Notes: generated by a model not told the origin, from the sequence alone. A stretch of DNA of 64,000 nt from Photobacterium gaetbulicola Gung47 (GCA_000940995.1 CP005973.1:1798001-1862000); one strand, 5' to 3'; positions 1 through 8,268 are shown, counted from the first letter of the stretch. Made by a program: numbers and translations.

Positions 1-76
1 CCGTACAGGCATTGGCACTCATACTCAGTGCAGACAGCACAGCCGCACTCAACAGCGTAACAGACAATTTCGTCAT
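1..76 (-). CDS. partial secreted protein, N-terminus only (possible choloylglycine hydrolase family)
   Basis: Only the first 25 codons are inside the window; the gene runs off the left edge. The start ATG (74-76) is preceded by an AGGAGAG ribosome site. The peptide is a textbook Sec signal (basic MTK, hydrophobic core rich in Leu/Ala/Val) ending SANA followed by CT. A mature protein beginning with Cys-Thr right after an AxA cleavage site is what Gram-negative choloylglycine hydrolase / penicillin V acylase family enzymes show, because that Cys is the Ntn nucleophile. That family assignment is inference from a few residues. The LysR gene lies upstream on the same strand. Confidence 0.5.
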   Translation of the reverse strand, partial: MTKLSVTLLSAAVLSALSMSANACT

Positions 77-253
77 CGTATCTCTCCTATGGTGTTAACA
101 CCTATTGAGGAAGTGAAATATTATTCATTTATTCTTTTTATTTCGATTAAATTAGCACAATGATCGACTAACAAATCAAAAAGCAGTGTAAACACAAACA
201 GGGAGAATGTTTGCTGATAAGATCACGAATAAGGATTTACGAGAAAATTAATG

Positions 254-1168
254 CTAGGAAGCATGACCTTGGCTGCTGGCCATCATTTCAGTGAGCCACT
301 GGGTAAATACACACACCTTGCGGGCATGGCGTTTATAGTGAGGCACAATAATGTAATAGCCATAATGACTGGCCATCATTGATTTGAGTGGGTTGAATAG
401 CTCAGATGTGTTGATGATTAAGTCATCGACCATAAAATCAGGTAACAATGCCAGCCCCTGCTGGTTTTTCACCGCTTCCAGCGACATATAGAAATGCTCG
501 AACCCAACCCCATAAAATTCCATCGGGTAGGCAATCTTGTGGTGGATTCTGAACTGCTCCCACAACTGCGGCCGGGTAACCTGGGGCAGGAATACATGCT
601 TTGCCAGATCATCAATTTCCCTAATTGGCTGCTGACGCAATAACGCTGCCGAAGCCACCAGCCTTAGGTTTTCTCTGCACAACAAGGTGGCATTGTCGTA
701 GTGCTTGGCCAACGGCAGGCAACGAATAACAATGTCATTATCACCGCTGATATCATGCACAAGCCCGTCCCCCGTTTTGAGCTGCACCTGAAGGTGGGGA
801 AAAGCTCGGACAAAGCCGTTTATCCGCGGAATCAGCCAAAGGCTAGCAAATGAAGGGGACACATTGACCGTCAGCACCTCCTCAACCTGATCGAGCTGGC
901 GCAAACCCGCCGTGGCGTTTTGCAGCGCTTCCAAGGCTTCGACGATTTGCGGTAAATAGCGCAGCCCTATGCGGGTGAGCCGAATTCCATTGAGGTGCCG
1001 CTCGAACAAAGGCTGCCCCAGCTGTTGTTCCAGCAGGGAAATCTGTTTACTCACAGCCCCTTGGGTGAGCGAGAGCTCCCTGGCGGCTTTGGAAAAGCTC
1101 AAATGATTCGCCACAGCGATGAAAGTTCTAAGCGCCCTTATCGAAGGGAGCTCTTTCATATTTAACAC
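254..1168 (-). CDS. LysR-family transcriptional regulator (GcvA-like)
   Basis: 304 aa, the usual LysR length. Residues about 8-67 form the winged HTH (LRTFIAVANHLSFSKAARE, then LTQGAVSKQISLLEQQLG), and residues about 95-295 form the periplasmic-binding-like effector domain. The GTG start at 1166-1168 is chosen because AAGGTG sits 7 nt upstream; an in-frame ATG three codons on has no such spacing. The sequence style (GQPLFERHLNGIRLT, LPSIRALRTF) resembles the GcvA/AmpR branch. It precedes the partial secreted hydrolase in the same direction, with 177 nt between, so it may regulate it. The effector is unknown. Confidence 0.9.
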   Translation of the reverse strand: MLNMKELPSIRALRTFIAVANHLSFSKAARELSLTQGAVSKQISLLEQQLGQPLFERHLNGIRLTRIGLRYLPQIVEALEALQNATAGLRQLDQVEEVLTVNVSPSFASLWLIPRINGFVRAFPHLQVQLKTGDGLVHDISGDNDIVIRCLPLAKHYDNATLLCRENLRLVASAALLRQQPIREIDDLAKHVFLPQVTRPQLWEQFRIHHKIAYPMEFYGVGFEHFYMSLEAVKNQQGLALLPDFMVDDLIINTSELFNPLKSMMASHYGYYIIVPHYKRHARKVCVFTQWLTEMMASSQGHAS

Positions 1169-1283
1169 AGCCGCACCTTACCCCGTTGACAATTGAAATC
1201 TAATTTATGCTTTACCTCATCGAGGTTCAATAATAATCAAGCACATCCGCGATACGAAATTGAGCCAGCGAAGTGCTTTGCAG

Positions 1284-1307
1284 AAAAAAGGAGCCCAAAA
1301 GGCTCCT
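1284..1307 (-). terminator. rho-independent terminator of the acetyltransferase gene
   Basis: A perfect 7-bp stem (AGGAGCC / GGCTCCT, 1289-1295 and 1301-1307) with a 5-nt loop. Read on the minus strand it is followed directly by six T. It lies 10 nt past the acetyltransferase stop codon. Confidence 0.85.
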
Positions 1308-1316
1308 CTCTTGTCG

Positions 1317-1946
1317 TTACTCAAATAACAAGTGGGCTTTCTCCAACGCATCGATATCATCACTGCAGATCAGCTCTCTCAAGGCGTCGAACTTGCTCTC
1401 GGGCCATTCGTAGATGTTCAGGGCCAGCAAACGCGCGATGGTCGCTGGCTCAAACCGTTTACGGATAGTTTTCGCAGGACTGCCGCCGACAATAGTATAG
1501 GGCTCGACATCTTTGGTGATCACGCTATTGGCAGCGACAATCGCCCCTTCGCCAATGGTAACGCCAGGCATGATCATCGCGCGCATGCCAATCCAGCAAC
1601 CATCCCCAAGGTGGGTGTCCCCTTTTGATTGGTAGGCTTCGTCAATCTTGTCCATGAACGGGTAAAGCGAAAACCAATCGGCACGGTGGGTATGGTTACC
1701 CCCCATCAGTATCACCGCTTCGGCACCGATACAGACATAGTCGCCAATATAGAGTTTGTCGATTTCCCAGCGAGGTTCACGGTGACAGGTTTGCTCATCG
1801 CCGTGGAGGTAACGCACCACAGAACGCTCGAACCCATTATCGTAAGCATCGCTGTAATAGCTATGGCTGCCTTTGATGATAATGTTTTTGTTTTTGACGG
1901 TTTCATGGAGCATTTCCATTTTCGTCCAGTGCTTGTTGCCCATCAT
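1317..1946 (-). CDS. CatB/Vat-type hexapeptide-repeat acetyltransferase
   Basis: 209 aa, the normal size of type B (xenobiotic) acetyltransferases. The left-handed beta-helix hexapeptide pattern runs from about residue 70 to 160 (IGDYVCIGAEAVI, IGEGAIVAANSVITKDV). The extended loop carrying the catalytic His is present as GNHTHRADW, and the C-terminal signature VGGSPAKTIRKRF is typical. These trimeric cytosolic enzymes move acetyl from acetyl-CoA to a hydroxyl group. Chromosomal Vibrio-type members may act on chloramphenicol, but the physiological substrate is usually unknown. Two adjacent ATGs begin the frame (1946 and 1943); the ribosome site is weak. A small reading frame with a strong ribosome site lies upstream. 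Confidence 0.85.
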   Translation of the reverse strand: MMGNKHWTKMEMLHETVKNKNIIIKGSHSYYSDAYDNGFERSVVRYLHGDEQTCHREPRWEIDKLYIGDYVCIGAEAVILMGGNHTHRADWFSLYPFMDKIDEAYQSKGDTHLGDGCWIGMRAMIMPGVTIGEGAIVAANSVITKDVEPYTIVGGSPAKTIRKRFEPATIARLLALNIYEWPESKFDALRELICSDDIDALEKAHLLFE

Positions 1947-2112
1947 TGCTCAGTTCTCTTTGAAACAGGAAAAACAGTAACCGATGAAAAGCAGTTCGAG
2001 AGCCACAGCCAAATGTTCGCACCGGCCGTGATGGCAGCAAACAGAAATGTATCAGTGGGGTGGCCTCGCTTTTTTCGTCGGCAGTAATAATTGAAGTTAT
2101 TTACTGCCTGCA

Positions 2113-2190
2113 CTAGGCGATATGGGGCTGCTTGAGATATGCAATTTTAGCAACGAAGACGCATGAGCGCTTGCGGGTAAGCTTAGTCAT
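2113..2190 (-). CDS. possible small basic protein or leader peptide (25 aa)
   Basis: A 25-codon frame beginning MTKLTRKRSC and ending QPHIA, too short for routine gene callers. It is notable because an excellent Shine-Dalgarno sequence (GGAGGTG) sits 6 nt before its ATG (2188-2190). The peptide is strongly basic in its first ten residues and has one Cys. It lies 166 nt upstream of the acetyltransferase and in the same direction, so it could be a leader peptide for that gene or a free-standing small protein. A weak imperfect dyad (AGCGG at 2233 with CCGCT at 2254) lies just upstream. I do not recognise a family. Confidence 0.35.
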   Translation of the reverse strand: MTKLTRKRSCVFVAKIAYLKQPHIA

Positions 2191-2320
2191 TTTGTGCACC
2201 TCCGTTATTTATTGGTGTTGAATTTAAACGATAGCGGCTATCTTAGCGATAGACCGCTCTCGGTCAACCCCATGGTGATCAGTGTTCAGGAAAACTAACG
2301 TTACCTATATGGAGCATTGT

Positions 2321-2878
2321 TTAATCAAACAGCTCGATCACCAGCTTATTATTCCTGATCACCAAGTTGGGCTCGGCCGATTTGATCAATGCTTCCTGCA
2401 CCTTGGAACTATCCAGCTTATACACCGGCTGCTTCGATAGCGCATAGCCAATCATGGAAACCGCTGGCTTCAATAGCTTTTTCACCTCGGGCGGCAGTTG
2501 CTGGCTGCTCTCATCAAAGCGTTCCAAGCGCAGGGATTTCAAATACACTTCCCCGCTCTCTTTGTCATATTCAGGGACAGCACTGAACTCGACATCCAGA
2601 TCCAATCCCATGCTCTGCATACTGAGCATCTGGACCTGCGCATTGGTACTGGCAAACACAGAGACTCGGTCGGCATCGGCCCGGCCTATTTTTACTTCGA
2701 GATCCTCAACCGCAACCTGGGCATACATGACATTTTCAACCCCAACCGATTGCTCCAGGCTGACCGAGTCTTGCAGGTAGTTTGTCATATCTTGCTCTGA
2801 AATGCTGTAACTGGCACAGCCCCCAAGCACCGCAGCAGCAAATGCCACAGTCAGTATTTTGGCTTTTGTTCTTATCAT
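2321..2878 (-). CDS. DUF1439 family lipoprotein (YceB-like)
   Basis: 185 aa with a lipoprotein signal: basic start, hydrophobic stretch, then lipobox LGGC with the acylated Cys at about residue 21. The mature part (SYSISEQDMTNYLQD near its start, ending LVIRNNKLVIELFD) has the DUF1439/YceB pattern. The residue after Cys is Ala, which predicts an outer-membrane lipoprotein. The function of the family is unknown; structures show a lipid-binding-like fold. It stands alone, with 239 nt separating it from the oxidoreductase upstream. Confidence 0.8.
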   Translation of the reverse strand: MIRTKAKILTVAFAAAVLGGCASYSISEQDMTNYLQDSVSLEQSVGVENVMYAQVAVEDLEVKIGRADADRVSVFASTNAQVQMLSMQSMGLDLDVEFSAVPEYDKESGEVYLKSLRLERFDESSQQLPPEVKKLLKPAVSMIGYALSKQPVYKLDSSKVQEALIKSAEPNLVIRNNKLVIELFD

Positions 2879-3057
2879 CTTTCACTACTCTTCACTGTCT
2901 ACCTTTCTATTGTTAGCACACCAACAGAAAAGTATTGCAGACCTATCTACATCACCATGTGACCTAGTTACAGGTTCTTTGTTTGGCTGCCATCAATACA
3001 CTATTTCTGGCCGCATCAAGTCATGGTGGTGTCAGTATTCCATGACGCCCGGCAAGA

Positions 3058-3088
3058 TCAAAAAAGCCAGCAGTCTTTTGCTGGCTTT
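3058..3088 (-). terminator. rho-independent terminator of the flavin oxidoreductase gene
   Basis: GCCAGCA (3066-3072) pairs with TGCTGGC (3079-3085), extended by AAA/TTT to a 10-bp stem. On the minus strand it is followed by a run of six T. It lies about 30 nt past the stop codon at 3118. Confidence 0.85.
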
Positions 3089-3117
3089 ACACTCAAAAGG
3101 AATAAAACGCGACCCAG

Positions 3118-4236
3118 TTACATTTGAGCGAGCTGCGTCTTCCTTTCCTTGTTTACCACGCAGAAGTTACCGCGCTTGGTGCGGCACTTGGAACAGCGCT
3201 CACACTCGACAGGCGCTCTGTCCCCGTCTTTCCATCGCTTGATCAAGCGTGGTTCGGAAAGCAAAGGGCGTGACAGTGCGAAATATTGAATATTGGTGTT
3301 CTGTGCAATCTGTTCAATCGCCGCAATATCCGTTAGGCCGCCGACAGTAATAACCGGCACACTGACTTCCTGGCTGATCGCATGACCGTATTCATGGAAA
3401 TACCCTTCTTCCTGGATGGTATACCCATCGAAAGACTGGCCAATCATGGTGTTTGCCTTGCCGTGGATATTGCCCGAAATGATAATGGCATCAACGCCGA
3501 CTTCCTCGAGTTTTCGGCAAACGGTGCGAGTATCATCGAAGGTCAAACCGCCTTCAAAAAACTCGGTCGCCGTCAGTTTCACTAGGATTGGGAAATCGTC
3601 ACCGACTAACTTCCTGGTCTCAGCGTAGATCTCCATCAAAAAGCGCATGCGGTTTGCCAAGCTGCCGCCGTACTCGTCTTCACGGCGGTTGTAGTAAGGG
3701 CTGAGGAACTGGTTGATCAGGTAAGTATGGGCGGCGTGGATTTCAACCCCGTCAAACCCTGACTTTTGCGCCCGCAGGCTGGCTTCGGCAAACGCCCTGA
3801 CGATGTAATCAATGTCTTCTTTGGTCATTGCCTTGCCCAGTGTTTGGGTGCCTTTTTCCGGCACTTCACTTGGCGCAAAGATCACCCGCTCGCCGAGGTT
3901 AAAAGTGGTCTTGGTGCCGCCGTAGGCCAGCTGCATGACGATTTTAGAGTCATTGCGATGGACCAGTTCGGTCAGCGTTTTGTATTCATCGATAAAGGAA
4001 TCGTTGTAGATCCCCATCATGCCTGCATTGGGCTTTTCTTCTGCGACAATGTTGGCATACCCCGTTACAATCAGGCCGACTTCACCTTGCGCAAGCTCTT
4101 CATAGATAGCGTAAAGCTTATCCGTCATATGGCCATCTTCTGTCGCCATATTTTCCCACGTCGCGCTGCGCATAAAGCGGTTCTTCAATACCATGCTGCC
4201 AATGCGGGTTTCAGTAAACAAAGTGCTCAAGTCCAA
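3118..4236 (-). CDS. old yellow enzyme family NADH:flavin oxidoreductase
   Basis: 372 aa TIM-barrel flavoenzyme. The first third has the FMN-binding opening (GSMVLKNRFMRSATWE). HAAHTYLINQFLSPYYNRR at about 165-185 is the family signature with substrate-binding His and the arginine pair. DEYGGSLANRMRFLMEI and a VGGL phosphate-binding loop follow. Near the C-terminus CERCSKCRTKRGNFC supplies a Cys cluster like the Fe-S ligands of the 2,4-dienoyl-CoA reductase branch. However, the protein stops there and lacks the C-terminal FAD/NAD domain of that branch. It probably reduces an activated C=C bond; the substrate cannot be told. It is monocistronic, divergent from nothing, and followed by a terminator. 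Confidence 0.85.
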   Translation of the reverse strand: MDLSTLFTETRIGSMVLKNRFMRSATWENMATEDGHMTDKLYAIYEELAQGEVGLIVTGYANIVAEEKPNAGMMGIYNDSFIDEYKTLTELVHRNDSKIVMQLAYGGTKTTFNLGERVIFAPSEVPEKGTQTLGKAMTKEDIDYIVRAFAEASLRAQKSGFDGVEIHAAHTYLINQFLSPYYNRREDEYGGSLANRMRFLMEIYAETRKLVGDDFPILVKLTATEFFEGGLTFDDTRTVCRKLEEVGVDAIIISGNIHGKANTMIGQSFDGYTIQEEGYFHEYGHAISQEVSVPVITVGGLTDIAAIEQIAQNTNIQYFALSRPLLSEPRLIKRWKDGDRAPVECERCSKCRTKRGNFCVVNKERKTQLAQM

Positions 4237-4363
4237 TCCTCTTAAAGTGGTACGTACTAGCTATCAACACCAGAATGGGCAAGGTGATGAGGGGAGCAGA
4301 TACTACAGAGGATCCTGCTGGTAGAACTTAATCTAGATTAAGGTAAACCCAAGTTATGGCACT

Positions 4364-5386
4364 TTACGCCGAGCCGCGGATGATCAGCTCGGGGGCCAAC
4401 ACCACTTTCTCTATCGCCAATTCGCTGGCTTTCATTTTCTGCACCAAACGCTTGCCGGCTTGATCGCCGATATCATTGGCCGTCGAAGACATGAAAGTCA
4501 GCGGAGGGTGGGTAAGTTCTGCCTCGGCCACATCATCAAAACCAATCAGGGCAACTTGCTGGCCGATATAATTATCACGCCCGACAGTGCGGTTGGCACG
4601 CTCGACACCGTAAACCGCCCCCAGGGCCGTCGCCGGGCGATGGCACAAAATAGCGGTGATCTTCGGATGTTGGGTCAGCAGTTCTTGAACGGTACTAGCC
4701 GCCGCCTTCTGGCTGCCCTCGCATTCGACAATCCACTCGCTTTTAAACGGCAACCCATATTGGATAAGAGTGGTGCAATAGCCCCCAATGCGCTCGGCGC
4801 GGGTCAGTGAGTCCCCTTGCCCACCGACATAGGCAATGTGCCTGTGCCCCTGCTCCACGAGGTGCTGGGTGGCTCGCTTGGCCGCCAAGGTATTATCGGG
4901 TACCACATAATCAATATCATCGTTCACCGTCGCCCTGGCTACGCAAACCGCAGGGACTTCGGCCTGCGCCAGCATATCAATCACCCGCTGGCTCGCTCCT
5001 CGCAGCGGGCTAAATGCCACCCCGGCAACCCCCTGCTGGATCATCGATTGCACACATTTCTCAAGCCGCTCTGGTGAATCGCCGCATTGGGCGAGAAATA
5101 GCATAAAGCCATGTTTTTCGAGGATCTGGCTAAATCCAGCGGTGATCTCGGTATAGAAGGGATCGGTAATATCTTTCAGTACCAAACCGACCAGGTTGGA
5201 CTGGTTAGAGCGCAGGTTTGCGGCCGCTTTGTTGCGTACATAGCCCAAGGCCTTGATGGCCTCATTGACCTTGTTAATCGTGGCCTCGGAGATCCGTCCT
5301 TTGTTGCCAAGGACAAGAGACACGGTCGATACCGACACTCCCGCATACTCAGCAACATCTGTAATTTTTACTTTTCTTTGGCTCAT
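4364..5386 (-). CDS. malI: LacI-family repressor MalI
   Basis: 340 aa. The N-terminal LacI HTH is clear (KITDVAEYAGVSVSTVSLVL, hinge helix about 45-58), followed by a ribose-binding-type effector domain. It is divergent from malX, and the 298-nt gap contains two exact copies of the 16-bp palindrome known as the E. coli MalI operator. That makes the assignment strong. In E. coli MalI represses malXY and itself. The inducer is not firmly known. The gene ends at TAA 4364; no good terminator is seen. Confidence 0.92.
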   Translation of the reverse strand: MSQRKVKITDVAEYAGVSVSTVSLVLGNKGRISEATINKVNEAIKALGYVRNKAAANLRSNQSNLVGLVLKDITDPFYTEITAGFSQILEKHGFMLFLAQCGDSPERLEKCVQSMIQQGVAGVAFSPLRGASQRVIDMLAQAEVPAVCVARATVNDDIDYVVPDNTLAAKRATQHLVEQGHRHIAYVGGQGDSLTRAERIGGYCTTLIQYGLPFKSEWIVECEGSQKAAASTVQELLTQHPKITAILCHRPATALGAVYGVERANRTVGRDNYIGQQVALIGFDDVAEAELTHPPLTFMSSTANDIGDQAGKRLVQKMKASELAIEKVVLAPELIIRGSA

Positions 5387-5431
5387 TGGCAGTACGTATC
5401 CATTTGCGAGAGCCCAAGCATATTACATGCA

Positions 5432-5447
5432 AGTAAAACGTTCTATC
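5432..5447. promoter_or_regulatory. degenerate third MalI operator-like site
   Basis: AGTAAAACGTTCTATC matches 13 of 16 positions of the perfect operators at 5535 and 5628. It lies 45 nt upstream of the malI start codon, where it could mediate autorepression. The match is visible; the function is inferred. Confidence 0.5.
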
Positions 5448-5457
5448 GAGCTTTTCA

Positions 5458-5479
5458 CACTTTTATCTCGATCACAGTT
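5458..5479. promoter_or_regulatory. candidate CRP (cAMP receptor protein) site
   Basis: The 22-mer containing ATCTCGATCACA matches 16 of 22 positions of the consensus CRP site, with a perfect right half TCACA. It lies in the malI-malX gap. malX of E. coli is known to be CRP-dependent, which makes the site plausible. The left half is poor. Confidence 0.4.
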
Positions 5480-5534
5480 TAAATCACCCGCAGAAAGCGG
5501 TGTGGATTTCGTGATCAAACCAGCGAAATCAACT

Positions 5535-5550
5535 GATAAAACGTTTTATC
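5535..5550. promoter_or_regulatory. MalI operator 1 (perfect palindrome)
   Basis: GATAAAACGTTTTATC, a perfect 16-bp palindrome, identical by memory to the MalI target in the E. coli malI-malX region. It is centred between the divergent genes. Confidence 0.85.
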
Positions 5551-5627
5551 CTATTTGCGTTAATACATTCAGCACGTTGATGCACAGGCGAAAGCGTCTC
5601 TGCACCAGCGTTTTTTTACAAAAGTTT

Positions 5628-5643
5628 GATAAAACGTTTTATC
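5628..5643. promoter_or_regulatory. MalI operator 2 (perfect palindrome)
   Basis: A second exact copy of the palindrome, 93 bp downstream of the first and ending 41 nt before the malX ATG, so it should cover the malX promoter or start region. Confidence 0.85.
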
Positions 5644-5684
5644 AACTCTACCTACAACAAGAATAAGGTTAGGGGTTACCCACT

Positions 5685-6839
5685 ATGTCCAACACATCAA
5701 AGAAAACAACCTTATGGGAGTTTTTCCAAAGCCTCGGGAAAACCTTCATGCTGCCGGTCGCCTTGCTGGCATTCTCCGGTATTTTGCTCGGTGTCGGCAG
5801 CTCGCTTTCGAGCAGCGCGGTAAAAGAGAGCATCCCGTTTCTGGATTTCATGCCACTGCAGCTACTGTTCATGTGGATGACCAAGATCGGCCTGGTCGCC
5901 TTTATCTACCTGCCAATCATGTTCGCAGTTGCCATCCCGCTTGGCTTGGCGCGTGAAGAGAAAGGGGTGGCGGCTTTCGCCGGTTTCGTTGGTTACGCGG
6001 CACTGAACCTCTCCATCAACTTCTACCTCACCGTTGCCGGCGTGCTGGGCAATGCCGAGCAGGAAGCGGCCTACGGCGTGAAATCGATCATCGGTATCGA
6101 CTCTATCGACACCGGTATCTTGGGTGCGGTGATTGTCGGTATTATCGTGGCGAAACTGCATGCCCGCTTCTACACCTACAAGATGCCGGATGCCCTGGCC
6201 TTCTTCGGCGGCGCCCGCTTTGTCCCTATCATCACCACGGGTGTGGTTGCCTGTGTGGTCGGTGGTATCACCGAGCCGCTTGAATTCCTATTCCTGTTCG
6301 TGGCACCGGCTCTGTACCTGATCCACGCAGTGCTAACCGGTCTAGGTTTCATGGTCATGGGTCTGCTGGACGTGACTATCGGTAATACCGACGGTAACAT
6401 CATCGACTTCTTCATCTTCGGTATCCTCCAGGGCACGGCAACAAAATGGTACTTGGTGCCCGTTGTAGCCGGGATCTGGTTTGCGGTTTACTACTCGGTG
6501 TTTCGTTTTGCCATCACCCGCTTCAACCTGAAAACACCAGGTCGCGAAGTCGAAAGTGCCGAGCAGATTGCCTCTGCAGTGACCGGTGAGAAAACCACAG
6601 GCTACAAGGGGGATATCATCCTCAATGCCCTGGGCGGTGCCGATAACATCGAATCACTGGATAACTGCATCACCCGCCTGCGCTTGTCGGTGAAAGATAT
6701 GGCGCTGGTTAATGATGCCGTGCTCAAAGCCAATGGCGCATTGGGTGTTGTCAAACTTGATGCCCACAACCTTCAGGTAGTGATTGGCCCTCAAGTTCAC
6801 TTGGTGAAAAACGAAATCCAGAGCCTGATGCCGGCTTAA
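5685..6839 (+). CDS. malX: MalX-like PTS EIICB, with an internal deletion in the EIIC domain
   Basis: 384 aa, very like E. coli MalX (about 530 aa from memory) at both ends. The N-terminus TLWEFFQSLGKTFMLPVALL and membrane segments to about residue 183 match, as does the part from about 187 on (CVVGGITEPLEFLFLF, IGNTDGNIIDF). The C-terminal EIIB domain has the phosphorylated Cys328 in LDNCITRLRL. What is missing, in frame, is the central part of EIIC that in MalX carries the LHHI-type loop important for sugar binding and a plasmid-like FGTGERLLLP motif. The junction is near 6240 (PIITTG joined to VVACVV). The truncated carrier may not transport normally. It is in an operon with malY under MalI control. 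Confidence 0.85.
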   Translation: MSNTSKKTTLWEFFQSLGKTFMLPVALLAFSGILLGVGSSLSSSAVKESIPFLDFMPLQLLFMWMTKIGLVAFIYLPIMFAVAIPLGLAREEKGVAAFAGFVGYAALNLSINFYLTVAGVLGNAEQEAAYGVKSIIGIDSIDTGILGAVIVGIIVAKLHARFYTYKMPDALAFFGGARFVPIITTGVVACVVGGITEPLEFLFLFVAPALYLIHAVLTGLGFMVMGLLDVTIGNTDGNIIDFFIFGILQGTATKWYLVPVVAGIWFAVYYSVFRFAITRFNLKTPGREVESAEQIASAVTGEKTTGYKGDIILNALGGADNIESLDNCITRLRLSVKDMALVNDAVLKANGALGVVKLDAHNLQVVIGPQVHLVKNEIQSLMPA

Positions 6840-6876
6840 TCACCCGCCACAACTATCTAGTGGCACAAATTGTACC

Positions 6877-6898
6877 TGCGGGGAGCCCACTCCCCGCA
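6877..6898 (+). other. intercistronic hairpin 1 between malX and malY
   Basis: TGCGGGGAG / CTCCCCGCA, a perfect 9-bp GC-rich stem with loop CCCA, 37 nt after the malX stop. No T-run follows, so it is more likely an mRNA-stabilising or processing structure than a terminator. Confidence 0.6.
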
Positions 6899-6902
6899 CG
6901 GT

Positions 6903-6939
6903 ATAAGACTGCGCTTTACCTTCTAGAGTGCAGTCTTAT
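6903..6939 (+). other. intercistronic hairpin 2 ahead of the malY ribosome site
   Basis: ATAAGACTGC (6903-6912) pairs perfectly with GCAGTCTTAT (6930-6939) around a 17-nt loop. It ends 21 nt before the malY ATG and is followed by a short TTGTTTT. It could attenuate readthrough or control access to the malY ribosome site. Confidence 0.55.
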
Positions 6940-6960
6940 CCGTTGTTTTGCGAGGCACCC

Positions 6961-8133
6961 ATGTTTGATTTTTCCACTCCCGTTAACCGCTACGGCACAT
7001 ACTGCACCCAGTGGGACTATGTCCAAGACCGTTTTGGTGCAGCCGATTTACTGCCCTTTACCATCTCCGACATGGATTTCGAAACAGCCCCCTGTATCCA
7101 GCGCGCCTTGCAGCAACGTCTGGCCCATGGCGTATTGGGGTACAGCCGCTGGAACCACGATGACTTCAAGCAGGCTATTGCCGGCTGGTTTGCCAAACGC
7201 TACCAGGCTGAGCTTGATCCTCAATCGCTCGTCTACGGCCCTTCGGTGATCTACATTATTGCCCAGCTTATTACCCTGTGGAGCCAGCCTGGTGAGGGGG
7301 TGTTGGTCCATACCCCGGCCTACGATGCGTTTGGCAACATGCTCAAGGCCAACCAGCGGAAATTGCTGGCTAGCCCGCTACTCAAAACCGAGCAAGGGTA
7401 CGAGATAGACTGGCCGCAGTTCGAGCAGCAAGCGGCGCGTGAAGAATGCAAAATCCTGCTGCTTTGCAGCCCGCACAACCCAACGGGAAGAGTCTGGCGC
7501 CGTGACGAGCTGGAACGAATGGCCAAGCTCTGCCAACGCCACGGTGTCAAAGTCATTTCCGATGACATCCACATGGATATGGCCTACGCCGGCTACTTAC
7601 CATGGTCTGGCGTTGCCACTGGCAACGATTGGGCGCTGGTAAGCTCGGGCTCGAAGTCATTCAATATTCCGGCACTAAACGGTGCCTATGCCTTTATCCC
7701 GGAGTCGCAATCGCGTGAACAGTACCTGCAGCTACTCAAGGCCGCACACGGCCTGTCCTCCCCTTCGATCTTGGGCGTTATCGCCCATATTGCCGCTTAC
7801 CAGCAAGGCGGTGAATGGCTCGATGCTCTCAGGGATTACCTGCAGCAGAACTTGAAAACGGTAGCAGAGCGGCTCAACCACGCTTACCCCGCCATCAACT
7901 ACCGCGTGCCGGAAGGGACCTACTTGGCCTGGATCGATCTCAACCCACTGAACATCGATATGGATGCCCTGCAACGGATCCTTATCCACGACCACAAGGT
8001 CGCCATCATGCGCGGTGATACCTATGGTGAAGAAGGCAAGGGCTATATTCGCTTGAATGTCGGCTGCCCGCGAAGCAAGGTGGAGGCAGGCCTAGATGCA
8101 CTGATCGCCGCCATCAGGCAACTCCAAGACTAG
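6961..8133 (+). CDS. malY: MalY-type cystathionine beta-lyase / PLP C-S lyase
   Basis: 390 aa, the same length as E. coli MalY by memory, and close to it throughout (TQWDYVQDRFGAADLLPFTI, GPSVIYII, CSPHNPTGRVW). The PLP lysine is K232 in SSGSKSFNIPAL. It is a cytosolic fold-type I enzyme that cleaves cystathionine; in E. coli it also antagonises MalT. The start ATG at 6961 is used because MFDFS matches the MalY N-terminus and GAGG lies just upstream; a GTG 33 nt earlier is in frame but falls inside hairpin 2. It is the second gene of the malXY operon. Confidence 0.93.
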   Translation: MFDFSTPVNRYGTYCTQWDYVQDRFGAADLLPFTISDMDFETAPCIQRALQQRLAHGVLGYSRWNHDDFKQAIAGWFAKRYQAELDPQSLVYGPSVIYIIAQLITLWSQPGEGVLVHTPAYDAFGNMLKANQRKLLASPLLKTEQGYEIDWPQFEQQAAREECKILLLCSPHNPTGRVWRRDELERMAKLCQRHGVKVISDDIHMDMAYAGYLPWSGVATGNDWALVSSGSKSFNIPALNGAYAFIPESQSREQYLQLLKAAHGLSSPSILGVIAHIAAYQQGGEWLDALRDYLQQNLKTVAERLNHAYPAINYRVPEGTYLAWIDLNPLNIDMDALQRILIHDHKVAIMRGDTYGEEGKGYIRLNVGCPRSKVEAGLDALIAAIRQLQD

Positions 8134-8140
8134 CCAGTAA

Positions 8141-8183
8141 AGATAGCGATGCCAGATACAACGGCGTCGCTATCTGACAATTT
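8141..8183 (+). terminator. probable terminator of malXY
   Basis: AGATAGCGA (8141-8149) pairs with TCGCTATCT (8167-8175), and an inner GCC/GGC pair extends the stem. Only a weak T tract (ACAATTT) follows. Confidence 0.5.
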
Positions 8184-8268
8184 GCATTCAGTAACACTAT
8201 GGTGATAGTGACTAACTATTCATTTTGATAACCTAATCACTAACAGTAAGCGATTGAGGTTACATGGA

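Noticed and set aside
1629..2087. 152-codon plus-strand frame opposite the acetyltransferase
   Set aside because: Antisense shadow of a clear family member; no ribosome site and unnatural composition.
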